DNA of 64,000 nt from an uncultured Acetatifactor sp. (GTDB taxonomy: Bacteria > Bacillota > Clostridia > Lachnospirales > Lachnospiraceae): assembly GCA_910584435.1 (NCBI GenBank), contig CAJUAP010000001.1, positions 91,493 through 155,492 on the forward strand. The letters are read 5' to 3'. Shown here piece by piece: positions 8,744-17,528 of this stretch. Positions within the stretch are counted from its first letter, which is position 1; the number at the start of each line of letters is the position of its first letter. Position numbers and translations under genes: made by a program. The notes beneath the pieces are model-generated. The model saw only the letters and a program-made list of their open reading frames with translations. It was not told the origin of the DNA and did not search any database.

Positions 8744-8920
8744 TTAGTTATATTTACGCTTCCTAGCAGCTTCAGACTTCTTCTTGCGTCTTACGCTAGG
8801 CTTCTCGTAATGTTCACGCTTACGAATCTCCTGCTGAATCCCAGCTTTAGCACAGCTTCTCTTAAAACGACGCAAAGCGCTGTCCAATGTTTCGTTTTCT
8901 TTCACGATTACGTTTGACAT
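8744..8920 (-). CDS. rpsU: Small ribosomal subunit protein bS21
   Basis: 58-residue ribosomal protein of the 30S subunit. Translation gives [20 protein letters not shown] followed by the basic family signature [21 protein letters not shown], which is unmistakable. Length is exactly that of bacterial S21. It stands alone with its own strong promoter about 90 bases upstream and a terminator right behind it. Confidence 0.97.
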   Translation of the reverse strand: MSNVIVKENETLDSALRRFKRSCAKAGIQQEIRKREHYEKPSVRRKKKSEAARKRKYN

Positions 8921-9008
8921 ATCTTCCCGACCCTCCCTTCAGTCCCTCAAGCAACATGACTGATTGGGTTAATATTATGTATCTGCTCACCGCATATACA
9001 CATTTATT

Positions 9009-9036
9009 ATTATAGCACAAAATCGAAATACGTCAA
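9009..9036 (-). promoter_or_regulatory. Promoter of rpsU
   Basis: TTGACG and TATAAT on the minus strand are separated by 16 bases, with a leader of roughly 80 bases to the rpsU start. Near-consensus vegetative promoter, as expected for a ribosomal protein. Confidence 0.85.
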
Positions 9037-9043
9037 TAGTTTT

Positions 9044-10702
9044 TTACCGATTTTTGCTATTTTCTTTTCGCTTTTTCTTTAGTTCTCCAATCATCTCATC
9101 ATACAGGTCAAGTCCAAAGCTGGTCAATTCCGGCGCATGCTGAATCATTTTGTAAGTACGGCGTCCGTTTTCCATACGCTCTGCACTTAAGAATTCCACA
9201 TTGGAATCCCCGGCGGCAGAAGCCTCCTCATACATTCTTCCGGCAAAAGAAAGAAGATGCGTCACTGTCAGAATCTTCACTCCGGCTTCTGCCAACGCCC
9301 TTACAATGTCATAGGCAATCACAGAACCTTCTTTTTCCGTTGTAGAGGCAAAGGATTCATTTAACAGAACCATGGATGAATCTCCCAGATGGTCAACAAT
9401 CTGGCTCATGCGGCTGAGTTCTTCGTCCAGACGGCCGCTGTTCATCTCGCTGTCCTCCCTCTTGGTAAAATGAGTAAACAGCGAAGGGAAAATGCCGCTC
9501 TCATAGCTTTCAGCAGCCACCCTCAGCCCGCACTGCAACATCACCTGGGCAATGCCCACACTTCTTAAAAATGTCGATTTTCCTCCCTGATTGGCGCCTG
9601 TGACAATCAACAGCATCTTATCTGTAATATCGCAGGTATTGCCCACCGGCTCTATCCTCTGCTCAATCCCCATCACCAGCTCACGCAGTTCCCGGAAATG
9701 CATATGCTCCCGGGCTCCCGCTTTGGGGCAGCATGACCGGATATGAAACCGCTGCATATAATGCTCCAATGTTATTGCACCGCGGTAAAAAGCAATCTGG
9801 AAACGCAGCTGGTCAAAGAAACGATTGAACATATTAAAGAACGGAGTGCAGCAGGAAACGATATAGCGCACCATCTGGTATTCCATCTGCGCTGCCTGGG
9901 TCTGTACTGCCCTGTCCTTTTTTACGGAGAAAGAATCCGTTGTCAGGGAACTGATATAATCCTGTGCACGTCCGATGGTGCTGTTCTGGGAACGATTTTT
10001 CCGCAGTTCGGTAGCAATATCCTGCAGCCGGAAACCCTCCGGCTTCAATCCGTCTCCAATTCTGCAGCCCATTACAATTCTCGGCTTCTCCACCATCCGG
10101 CTGTTCACCAGTTCTTCGTGCTTGTTCTCATTGGCAAAAAAAGATATGTCCTTCAACAGCTTTTTTAAATCGGCCTCCATCTCTTCGGAAAACGCAGCCC
10201 ACAGCCGCTCTCCGAACTCTCTGAACCCGGCCGAATGCAGATGTTCCGATGCTTCCCGGTACAGTTTCTTTACTTCCGATAATCCTGTCACAAGCAATTG
10301 CAGTACATGAATATCCGTAATCAGGCTGCCCGCTGCATCCCTTGTGCCTATCTTTCCTTTCTCCCTGCGCCCAAGCTTGTCCCATTTCTTCAGGACCTCC
10401 GTCACCATATCATACAATCTGCAGATAAAATCTTCGTTTTCAAGGCAGTCCTTTAAAATCTCCTGGCGGTATAAAATCTCCCCTTCCGACTCTAAAGGCA
10501 CCATCATCACCTTTTTCATAGTGTCTTCTATGAATGTATCCGCATCACGAACAGACTTTACCTTTCTGTCCTCGTATTCGATTTCTTTGGCCGCCGCCAG
10601 GAACAGAGTCCTCAGCCCCAAATCCTGTATGATCGCTTTCTCGTCATAATAATGTCCGGCATTGTCCCAGTCCTTCCCGGCATACAATAAACATACCTTC
10701 AC
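9044..10702 (-). CDS. MutS-like ATPase lacking the mismatch-binding domain (1)
   Basis: 552-residue protein with the MutS core, clamp-like helical part and C-terminal ATPase, but without the N-terminal mismatch-recognition domain. The Walker A is GANQGGKSTF at about residue 366, followed by MutS-type LLNESFASTTEKEG and TVTHLLSFA stretches. The start is a GTG with AAGGAG at good spacing. Such small MutS relatives are common in Clostridia; a role in mismatch repair is not expected without domain I, and their function is not known. It is downstream of a second, diverged relative in the same orientation, suggesting that the two form a heterodimer. The spacer between them consists of tandem repeats. 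Confidence 0.82.
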   Translation of the reverse strand: MKVCLLYAGKDWDNAGHYYDEKAIIQDLGLRTLFLAAAKEIEYEDRKVKSVRDADTFIEDTMKKVMMVPLESEGEILYRQEILKDCLENEDFICRLYDMVTEVLKKWDKLGRREKGKIGTRDAAGSLITDIHVLQLLVTGLSEVKKLYREASEHLHSAGFREFGERLWAAFSEEMEADLKKLLKDISFFANENKHEELVNSRMVEKPRIVMGCRIGDGLKPEGFRLQDIATELRKNRSQNSTIGRAQDYISSLTTDSFSVKKDRAVQTQAAQMEYQMVRYIVSCCTPFFNMFNRFFDQLRFQIAFYRGAITLEHYMQRFHIRSCCPKAGAREHMHFRELRELVMGIEQRIEPVGNTCDITDKMLLIVTGANQGGKSTFLRSVGIAQVMLQCGLRVAAESYESGIFPSLFTHFTKREDSEMNSGRLDEELSRMSQIVDHLGDSSMVLLNESFASTTEKEGSVIAYDIVRALAEAGVKILTVTHLLSFAGRMYEEASAAGDSNVEFLSAERMENGRRTYKMIQHAPELTSFGLDLYDEMIGELKKKRKENSKNR

Positions 10703-10780
10703 AGCAGCTCTCCTTCAGTATCATTGCCTGTACTTCAATGCTATTACCTTTCCCGTCAGCATCATTCTCGTTCCTTCGGT

Positions 10781-10915
10781 ATCATTCCCTCTGCCCCGGC
10801 ATCATTCCCCCGCCTTCGGTATCATTCCCTCTGCCCCGGCATCATTCCCCATCCTTCGGTATCATTCCCTCTGCCCCGGCATCATTCCCCATCCTTCGGT
10901 ATCATTCCCTCTCCC
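10781..10915. repeat. 40-bp tandem repeat array between the MutS-like genes
   Basis: Three full and one partial 40-base units, each built of two related 20-base halves (both start ATCATTCCC). Units are nearly identical and abut directly, so this is a minisatellite and not a CRISPR array. It fills most of the 213-bp spacer and ends next to the stop codon of the upstream gene. Confidence 0.92.
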
Positions 10916-12523
10916 TCAGGTCAGCCGCTCCTTTAACGCCTCATATGTCAGCCTGTACTTCCTGACCTGATTCACCGCGCTGGCACTGTCCGCCGCCTTG
11001 CCCCGGGCAATCCGAAAGGTCTGTCTGCCTGCTTCATCCACCATGGCTCTGAGGCTTACAATGCCGGGATGTTCTTCTGCCAGTTCCTTTAAATGCGTTA
11101 CATAGATTCCCATATCTCCCCGGCCAAGGAAAAATTCCAGCACCCTTTTTCCCATAATACAGGCATCATAATTAGCCGCTGTGGTAAACAATTCATTGAT
11201 AATCACAAATGCAGCAGATGACTTCGAAACCGGTTCCATCATAGGCGCCAGCCGGGCCAGCTCTTCTTTCAGTTTTCCTCTTCCTGTCTCCACGCTTTCC
11301 TCCACGGAAAAATGTGTCAGAATATCCGTATAATAAGGCAGAAATGCCGATTTTGCCGGAACATCCAATCCCATCTTTGCAAAATAGACCATCTGCCCCA
11401 GGCTCCTCGCAAATGTAGTCTTTCCGCCCTGATTGGGTCCGGTGAGCACAAAAAACTGTTCCCCCTTCCTGCCGAACACATCATTAGAGACAATCTCCCG
11501 CTCCCTGCCCGCCGCACAGGCAAGCGCCAGATCATACAGCCCCTGGGCACATATTATGATATCTTCAGCCCCATCCCTGCCAGGCATGGCATTATGCTCC
11601 AATGCCTCTCCCAAAGTATGCCATGGCCGGGTAAATGCAAATCCTTCTTCCATCATCCTCTGTTCAAAACAATAAAAGGAAAGGTAGAAGGAAATCTCTT
11701 CAGAGAAACGCAGCAGATTCTTCTGGACATACATTTCATATCTCTTGTAAAACTCCTCCACATTCTTAAAAAATCCAGGATTCTGTTTTTGGATTATCTT
11801 AAATATCTCTCCTTCCAGCTCGGACAAATTGTCAGAAACACCAAAAGGGCTTTCTTCCATCCCTCTTTCCTGCTTCTGACAGGGACAGCATCTTGCCAGA
11901 AACTGTTCATACGCACCCTCCGCTTCCCCCTGTGCTACAGTAATCCTGTCATTTTCATAAGTCAGCACCAGCCGGAAAGCGTCTGCTTCCGCCAAGAGAT
12001 GCCCCACGGCTTCCTGCATTCTCACGAACTCTTCCGAAGCAAGGTATTCCTTAAGAAATGCAAGCAGCGCCCTCATTCCTTTCGAGTGCAGCGGTATTCG
12101 GCCAAGCGCCTCCAGAAGCTGCCCGAGCGCATCACAATAACAGGCAGCCTCGCGGATATGCCAGAACGCTTTCTGCAGCCCCATCCGCACCGCTTCTTTT
12201 TTTACCGAAGCTTCTTTCCTGCCCTTCATCCCTTCCAGAAAAGTACACAGGCTGTCATAACATCCGGGCTGCTTGATATCCTCATACACCTCCCTGCGGT
12301 AATCCTCTCCGGCCCCGTCCACAGGCAGATAGCGGTAAAAGGGCGAAATATCCTCTCCCCATTCCCTACGGATGCTGTCAATAATCCTGTCCAAATTCAA
12401 ATCTGTATAAAAAGCCGGACGAATTTCGTCTTCTTTGGATGTTTCCTCTACATCCAAAATGCTGAAAAACGAATTCTGCCAGGCTGTTTGTCTTCTGTTT
12501 TCTTTTTTCCAACTGTCTGCCAT
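10916..12523 (-). CDS. MutS-like ATPase lacking the mismatch-binding domain (2)
   Basis: 535-residue paralogue of the gene downstream. The ATPase has Walker A TGPNQGGKTTFARSLG at about residue 360, then FVIINELFTTAANYD (Walker B region) and GIYVTHLKELAEEH. As in its neighbour the N-terminal mismatch-recognition domain is absent and the N-terminal half is a helical region specific to this group. Sequence divergence between the two suggests an old duplication with separate roles, as in MutS-family heterodimers. A perfect promoter stands about 220 bases upstream and should serve both genes. Confidence 0.82.
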   Translation of the reverse strand: MADSWKKENRRQTAWQNSFFSILDVEETSKEDEIRPAFYTDLNLDRIIDSIRREWGEDISPFYRYLPVDGAGEDYRREVYEDIKQPGCYDSLCTFLEGMKGRKEASVKKEAVRMGLQKAFWHIREAACYCDALGQLLEALGRIPLHSKGMRALLAFLKEYLASEEFVRMQEAVGHLLAEADAFRLVLTYENDRITVAQGEAEGAYEQFLARCCPCQKQERGMEESPFGVSDNLSELEGEIFKIIQKQNPGFFKNVEEFYKRYEMYVQKNLLRFSEEISFYLSFYCFEQRMMEEGFAFTRPWHTLGEALEHNAMPGRDGAEDIIICAQGLYDLALACAAGREREIVSNDVFGRKGEQFFVLTGPNQGGKTTFARSLGQMVYFAKMGLDVPAKSAFLPYYTDILTHFSVEESVETGRGKLKEELARLAPMMEPVSKSSAAFVIINELFTTAANYDACIMGKRVLEFFLGRGDMGIYVTHLKELAEEHPGIVSLRAMVDEAGRQTFRIARGKAADSASAVNQVRKYRLTYEALKERLT

Positions 12524-12742
12524 GCTGTGCCGCCCATCTCCAATACGGTCTTGTGCTTCCTGATGCTTCCCGGCGTATCGCCAAAATTACTGTCATTTTA
12601 TTGCATTTCCATACCCAAGACCCCGGAACTTTCCAGCTCGCCGAAAACAGGAACAGCAATTTTGACTTCACGGCAGGGGCTGTCGGAACCGTTGCCCTTA
12701 TACATTTACGTCGGCAAATGTTTTTGATCCTGCGTATATATT

Positions 12743-12771
12743 ATTATAGGCGATTATGATAACCATGTCAA
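12743..12771 (-). promoter_or_regulatory. Consensus promoter of the MutS-like pair
   Basis: TTGACA, 17 bases, TATAAT on the minus strand: a perfect sigma-A type promoter. It leaves a leader of about 210 bases before the first MutS-like gene, in which I see no further structure of note. Confidence 0.9.
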
Positions 12772-12813
12772 CGCTTTCAAAGCCGCGGCAGCACAAACAA
12801 TGTAACGCGGTTG

Positions 12814-14568
12814 TTACTGATACCATTTCGCCTGCTCCTTCCAGATATGAGCATATTCGCCCCCGGCCTGCAGTAATTCCTCATGACGGCCGCTTTCCAC
12901 CATACGCCCGCCTTTCATGACAATAATCCTGTCGGCAGTGCGGCAGATGCCCACCCGGTGGGAAATGATAACAGAAGTTTTTCCGCGAATCATCTCCACA
13001 AGTTTAGACAGAATATCATATTCCGCCAAAGGATCCAGCGCACTGGCAGGCTCATCCAAGATAATAATATCACTATCCTTCCACAATCCCCTGGCAATGG
13101 CCACCTTCTGCCACTCGCCGCCTGAAAGCTCCTGTCCGCCGAACTCCCTGCCCAATTGTACATCCAGTCCGCCTGTCTTATCCAGGAATTCCTCTCCTGC
13201 CACCCGGCACAGCAGCGCTTTCATTGCCCCCGTGTCATCCATATGCTTCAGATTACCTATGCCGATATTTTCCCGAAGGGTAAAATGATAGTGTACAAAA
13301 TCCTGCTGCACCATGGAAATACGATCATAAAGGCTTTTTCGATTCAGTTCTTCCGTTCTGTGTCCATCATAAGCAACGCTTCCCTGGGAGGGCAGATATG
13401 CACCTGTCAAAATCTTGGAAAAGGTAGTCTTGCCCGAACCGTTTTCTCCTACTATCACCACATGTTCCCCTCTTCCGATTTCAAGACTCAATCCTGACAA
13501 TGCCTCCCCGTCGCTGCCGCTGTAAGAAAAGTGCACATCTTCCGCCAGAATCTTATCATGGAACGGCTGATATATTTCCGTGCCGTTTTCCTCCGTAGGT
13601 ATGGTAAAATAATCATAATACTCTTCCACCACATAATACTGCTTTACCACCTCCGCAAAATTAGACACTACACTGCCCAGATTGGAATGAAGCATTGTAA
13701 ATGCCGACAAGCACGCCGCAAATGCGCCTATGGAAATCTCACCCCGGATCATCAGGTAAAAAGCCAGACCAATATTAAATGCATAACAGGCATTGATGAC
13801 GATAATACCATACACCTGCTTCCTGCAGATATCCAGATTGACCTCTCTCAGCCCTTGCAGCTTGCGTGTATTTTCCCCCACCCACTTTTCTTTCATATAT
13901 TGTTCGGCTCCCATTACACGCAGCTCTTTGATACTTTCCTTCCTAGTGAGCAGCTTCAGAAAATAGCTGCAGCGGCGGCTGGCTATGATCTGGATGCGCC
14001 GGAAATCAGCCAGTCTCTTCTCAAAGTACAGCTTTGTGAAAATATCCGGGAATAATTCTATCAATCCCGTGAAAATAAGGATGGGAGAATATCTCCCCAC
14101 CACTATAACTGTGCCGATACACAGAATAATGCTTTGTGTCACCAATATCAATCTATCCATAAATTGAAACTGCGCGGTTCCCCCTTTATCCGCACTGTAA
14201 AACCTATCCAATACATCCGGATTTTCCAATGCTTCCAACCGTATCTTCCTGGAAAAAGCAAACAGCTGATTTCCAAAATATTTCTTTCCCCGCACTTCCG
14301 CCACCTGATAACACGACCGCAGAACAACACCAATCACCGGCGGAACCCCGATACAGACTCCATACAGCATAATTGCCCCTGCCAGACCGCTCCTGCTGCT
14401 GCCCTCTATTCCTGCCGCCAATTCCAGAATATGTGCCAGCAGCAGAGGCCCCAGCACTCCAACCGTTATGGAAATGGCATACATTATAAAGTTGATTGCA
14501 TAAAATGCCGGAAACGCATTATGACAATCTCGAAATATATATCCCATGTAACGAAACTTCTTCCTCAT
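12814..14568 (-). CDS. ABC exporter half-transporter (1)
   Basis: 584-residue fused membrane and nucleotide-binding subunit. The N-terminal about 320 residues contain six membrane helices; the C-terminal domain has Walker A GENGSGKTTFSK, signature LSGGEWQKVAIARG and Walker B IIILDEPASALDP. It starts 12 bases after the stop of the next ABC gene, so the two form one operon and almost certainly a heterodimer. The signature LSGGEW here and LSKGQW in the partner suggest a type-IV exporter of the kind found near lantibiotic or multidrug systems; the substrate is unknown. Confidence 0.9.
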   Translation of the reverse strand: MRKKFRYMGYIFRDCHNAFPAFYAINFIMYAISITVGVLGPLLLAHILELAAGIEGSSRSGLAGAIMLYGVCIGVPPVIGVVLRSCYQVAEVRGKKYFGNQLFAFSRKIRLEALENPDVLDRFYSADKGGTAQFQFMDRLILVTQSIILCIGTVIVVGRYSPILIFTGLIELFPDIFTKLYFEKRLADFRRIQIIASRRCSYFLKLLTRKESIKELRVMGAEQYMKEKWVGENTRKLQGLREVNLDICRKQVYGIIVINACYAFNIGLAFYLMIRGEISIGAFAACLSAFTMLHSNLGSVVSNFAEVVKQYYVVEEYYDYFTIPTEENGTEIYQPFHDKILAEDVHFSYSGSDGEALSGLSLEIGRGEHVVIVGENGSGKTTFSKILTGAYLPSQGSVAYDGHRTEELNRKSLYDRISMVQQDFVHYHFTLRENIGIGNLKHMDDTGAMKALLCRVAGEEFLDKTGGLDVQLGREFGGQELSGGEWQKVAIARGLWKDSDIIILDEPASALDPLAEYDILSKLVEMIRGKTSVIISHRVGICRTADRIIVMKGGRMVESGRHEELLQAGGEYAHIWKEQAKWYQ

Positions 14569-14579
14569 ACGCTTCTCTC

Positions 14580-16451
14580 CTAGGAATGTACTTCTTTCAT
14601 TTTCAGTTCCATCCTTCCGGCATCAATCCCCACGGCCAGATTTCCGTCTGCTCCGCAGCCTGATATTTGGCCGGATGCTGTATTATTTTCCTGGTAAAAT
14701 GCACTCTGCGTCAGATACATTGTCCGATATAATCCCTGTGCTTCCATCAATTCCTCATGGCTTCCTGTCTGCACAATCCTGCCCCCATCCAGCACCAGAA
14801 TCCGATCCGCCATTTTTGCACTGGCAAGTCTGTGGGATATCATGATAATGCCCCTCTCTTTGAAAATCCTTGCAAAATTTTCATACATATGACTCTCCGC
14901 CACCGGATCAAGGGATGCGGTAGGTTCGTCCAGCACCAGATATTTTGCGTCAGACACAAATGCCCTGGCCATAGCAACTCTCTGCCACTGCCCTTTAGAC
15001 AGGTCAACTCCGTCCTCGTTCAGCTTTCCCAGATTCAGTTCAATCCCCTTTTCCTGTCCGCACAATGCCTCTGCGTCCGCATGCGCCAATGCCTCCAGGA
15101 GCTTCCTGTCATCCGCCAGCGCCTCTAAATTGCCAAGGGCCACATTCTCCCTCAGTGTCATCTGGTATTCCTGAAAATCCTGAAATACCGCAGATACTAC
15201 CTGTGTCCGCAGCTTTGGACTAAGCTCTCTGACCGGTACGCCTCCCACGGTCACACTGCCCGTATCAGGCTCGTATAAACCACAGAGCAGCTTAATGATG
15301 GTGGATTTTCCCGCGCCGTTTTCCCCCGCGAAGGCAATGCTTTCTCCTTCTTTCACATAAAAAGTAACGTTTTTCAATACCTCCCGTTCCGTTCCCGGAT
15401 ACCGGAAGCTGACATTTTCAAAAGCAATGTCATAATGATCAAGTACGGCTGTCCTGCCCAGATCCGACCTTATTTTCAAATGCATAAACTTTACATAGAA
15501 ATCTATCTGCATGGCATAATTCAACATCCCGGCCAGCTGTCTGCTGCACATATTTAATTTGCCTTCAATGCCGGATACGCCATTTAACGCTCCGGTAAAC
15601 TGCCCCAGCGTCAGATTCCCCTGCAGGAGCCCCACCGCTACGGTGCCGACCACAAAAATCAGATAAACCACATTCAATATTCTGCTGCCCATATCCGCCA
15701 ATGTAACTTTCCTGTTCTCCCGAATGGAAATCTCCGCCTGTCTGGCACTGTAATAATTCCATTTTCCCACAAGTAATTCTTCCGCTCCGAACAGCTTCAT
15801 CTCATACATGGCATTCTTATTGGTGAGCAGCCCTTTCAGATCATCCATTCTGCGCCGGGCATCCGCCAATTCTTCTGTCACTGTTACCTGGCGGCCTGCA
15901 GTATAATAGCCCAGAACCAGCATTGGAACGCCTATGAGCACCACTCCCAGGCCAATCCATGGTGAAATGGAGAAGATAACTGCCATGGAAAAAATCAATG
16001 TTATTATTGTCTGCGCTGCCATCACGATATTCACATAACAATTATATATGATTGTCTCAGGCTCCCCTGACATTTTCTGAAACATTTCCTGTGTCGCCTG
16101 TTCCTCAAAGGCTGCATATTCTAACTGTGCCAGACGGTCTGCAATCTCCGGCGCCATTTTTTCCGTCAGCTTTGTTGCTGTGACAGCCATTTCATAGAAG
16201 CCGATTCTCTGCAGAGAAACCCATAAGGTCAGCATTGCAACGAATAAAACACCCCATAAGACCACTTGATCCACAGGAACCTGCCCCTTTGCATATCCCA
16301 CCGCACTGTCCACAATACGCTGCACCAGCAATACCTGCAGCCCTGTAAAAAATGTCGGAATCAGGAAGCATAGCAGACTGAATAGTACATTCCAGGGAGC
16401 ATGACTGAACACCGTTTTGATACAGAACATACAATTCTTCCATACTTTCAT
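14580..16451 (-). CDS. ABC exporter half-transporter (2)
   Basis: 623-residue partner of the neighbouring exporter. Six membrane helices in the first about 320 residues, then Walker A GENGAGKSTIIKLL, signature DLSKGQWQRVAMARA and Walker B YLVLDEPTASLDP. It is the first gene of the pair. Its start codon follows an AAAGGA site and, immediately before that, a large inverted repeat that may control the pair. A C-terminal extension of about 40 residues after the ATPase (ending KMKEVHS) is unusual but of unknown meaning. Confidence 0.9.
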   Translation of the reverse strand: MKVWKNCMFCIKTVFSHAPWNVLFSLLCFLIPTFFTGLQVLLVQRIVDSAVGYAKGQVPVDQVVLWGVLFVAMLTLWVSLQRIGFYEMAVTATKLTEKMAPEIADRLAQLEYAAFEEQATQEMFQKMSGEPETIIYNCYVNIVMAAQTIITLIFSMAVIFSISPWIGLGVVLIGVPMLVLGYYTAGRQVTVTEELADARRRMDDLKGLLTNKNAMYEMKLFGAEELLVGKWNYYSARQAEISIRENRKVTLADMGSRILNVVYLIFVVGTVAVGLLQGNLTLGQFTGALNGVSGIEGKLNMCSRQLAGMLNYAMQIDFYVKFMHLKIRSDLGRTAVLDHYDIAFENVSFRYPGTEREVLKNVTFYVKEGESIAFAGENGAGKSTIIKLLCGLYEPDTGSVTVGGVPVRELSPKLRTQVVSAVFQDFQEYQMTLRENVALGNLEALADDRKLLEALAHADAEALCGQEKGIELNLGKLNEDGVDLSKGQWQRVAMARAFVSDAKYLVLDEPTASLDPVAESHMYENFARIFKERGIIMISHRLASAKMADRILVLDGGRIVQTGSHEELMEAQGLYRTMYLTQSAFYQENNTASGQISGCGADGNLAVGIDAGRMELKMKEVHS

Positions 16452-16471
16452 TTGATTATATTCCTTTCCCG

Positions 16472-16520
16472 GGAACTGTCGTGAAATAACAAATCTGCTA
16501 AGTTATTTCCAGACAGTTCC
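16472..16520 (-). promoter_or_regulatory. Long inverted repeat in the leader of the ABC exporter pair
   Basis: Arms GGAACTGTC and GACAGTTCC (9 bp), an internal 2x2 mismatch, then GAAATAAC and GTTATTTC (8 bp), around an 11-base centre. It ends about 20 bases before the start codon and just before the ribosome site, with no T-tract. A regulator site or leader RNA hairpin is more likely than a terminator. Confidence 0.75.
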
Positions 16521-16696
16521 TTACTACCATAATACCGGAACAACAGGCAGTGCACCAATGATACCATGCCCGCAGATAACTGTGCCGCAGCACATGAATC
16601 ATTGTACCTCTGAATGTAAGAAACATTTGATTTGTGTAAGAAATGACATGTATTTTGTAATTTTTGACAGCAGAAAATCTTTTTTATCCGTATCTG

Positions 16697-17407
16697 TCAG
16701 CACTTATACGTAACCGGCCGATACTTTTTTCTGGCTTCGTGGGTCATAATGTCTGCCAGTCTGGTCGGGAGGGGAATATGGCTGTCCTTTGTAACCATTT
16801 GAACTGCAAGCTGCATTGCCGATTCCAGGTCGATTCTATTACCTATGGACAGAAACAGCGGCTTCACACCCTTTTGCGTTCTCAATACCCGTCCATATAC
16901 CTCACCTTTTATCACAATATCCGTATAGGCAAACTGTTCGTCCTTTGGCATCACATAATCTATATTTTCTATTTTATAATAGGTTTTGGCAATGCCAATG
17001 GCAGGTTTCTCCAATAAAATACCTGCATGTGTTGCCAGCCCCATGTGCCTGGGATGAAGATAACCGTTTCCGTCAAAAAAGTAAATATCCGGCTGATGCT
17101 CCAGCAGCTGATTTGCTGCCAGAAATAGCGGCAGTTCCCTGAACGCAAGACATCCCGGCACATACGGCACCTTAACAACATCCATATATTCCTTCCGCTC
17201 AATCACTTCATGGGAATGGTAATCCAGCACAACAATACAGCACACTGCATATTCTGTCTCTTCCTGCTTCCAATATGCCAAATCCACCCCTGCCGCAATT
17301 TTTACATCCTCTGAAAATTTATCCGGTATTCTTATCCCTGCCCGCAATGAGTTTTGTATCCGAATATACTCCTGCTCCAGTTCTTCCTCCATTTTCCTCC
17401 GTACCAT
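16697..17407 (-). CDS. nfi: Endonuclease V (deoxyinosine 3'-endonuclease)
   Basis: Repairs deaminated DNA by cutting near deoxyinosine. I chose the ATG at 17407 (MVRRKMEEELEQEY) because it has AAAGGA at good spacing; an ATG 45 bases upstream has none. The 236-residue protein contains the family's metal-binding and substrate motifs: AGVDLAYW with the catalytic Asp, VPGCLAFREL, DGNGYLHPRHMGLA and the GIAKTYYKI segment. Length is normal. It stands alone between the ABC pair and the two-component system. Confidence 0.93.
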   Translation of the reverse strand: MVRRKMEEELEQEYIRIQNSLRAGIRIPDKFSEDVKIAAGVDLAYWKQEETEYAVCCIVVLDYHSHEVIERKEYMDVVKVPYVPGCLAFRELPLFLAANQLLEHQPDIYFFDGNGYLHPRHMGLATHAGILLEKPAIGIAKTYYKIENIDYVMPKDEQFAYTDIVIKGEVYGRVLRTQKGVKPLFLSIGNRIDLESAMQLAVQMVTKDSHIPLPTRLADIMTHEARKKYRPVTYKC

Positions 17408-17528
17408 ACCAGCATTCCTTTCTCCATGTGATACTCCAAGTGCCGCAGCCATTAAAAAGTCCGCAAACCCTTGAAAACACTAAATTTATAGCAAGTGAAT
17501 TTGCCCTTAGGCTTTCCCTTATGTATTA

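Noticed and set aside
10781..10915. Possible CRISPR array
   Set aside because: Units abut directly without unique spacers and no cas gene is present; the same holds for the arrays at 40387 and 58905.
11312..12727. Long plus-strand open frame (471 codons) opposite the second MutS-like gene
   Set aside because: Antisense shadow of a clearly recognised gene; composition is Cys/His/Pro/Ser-rich with no domain and no ribosome site.
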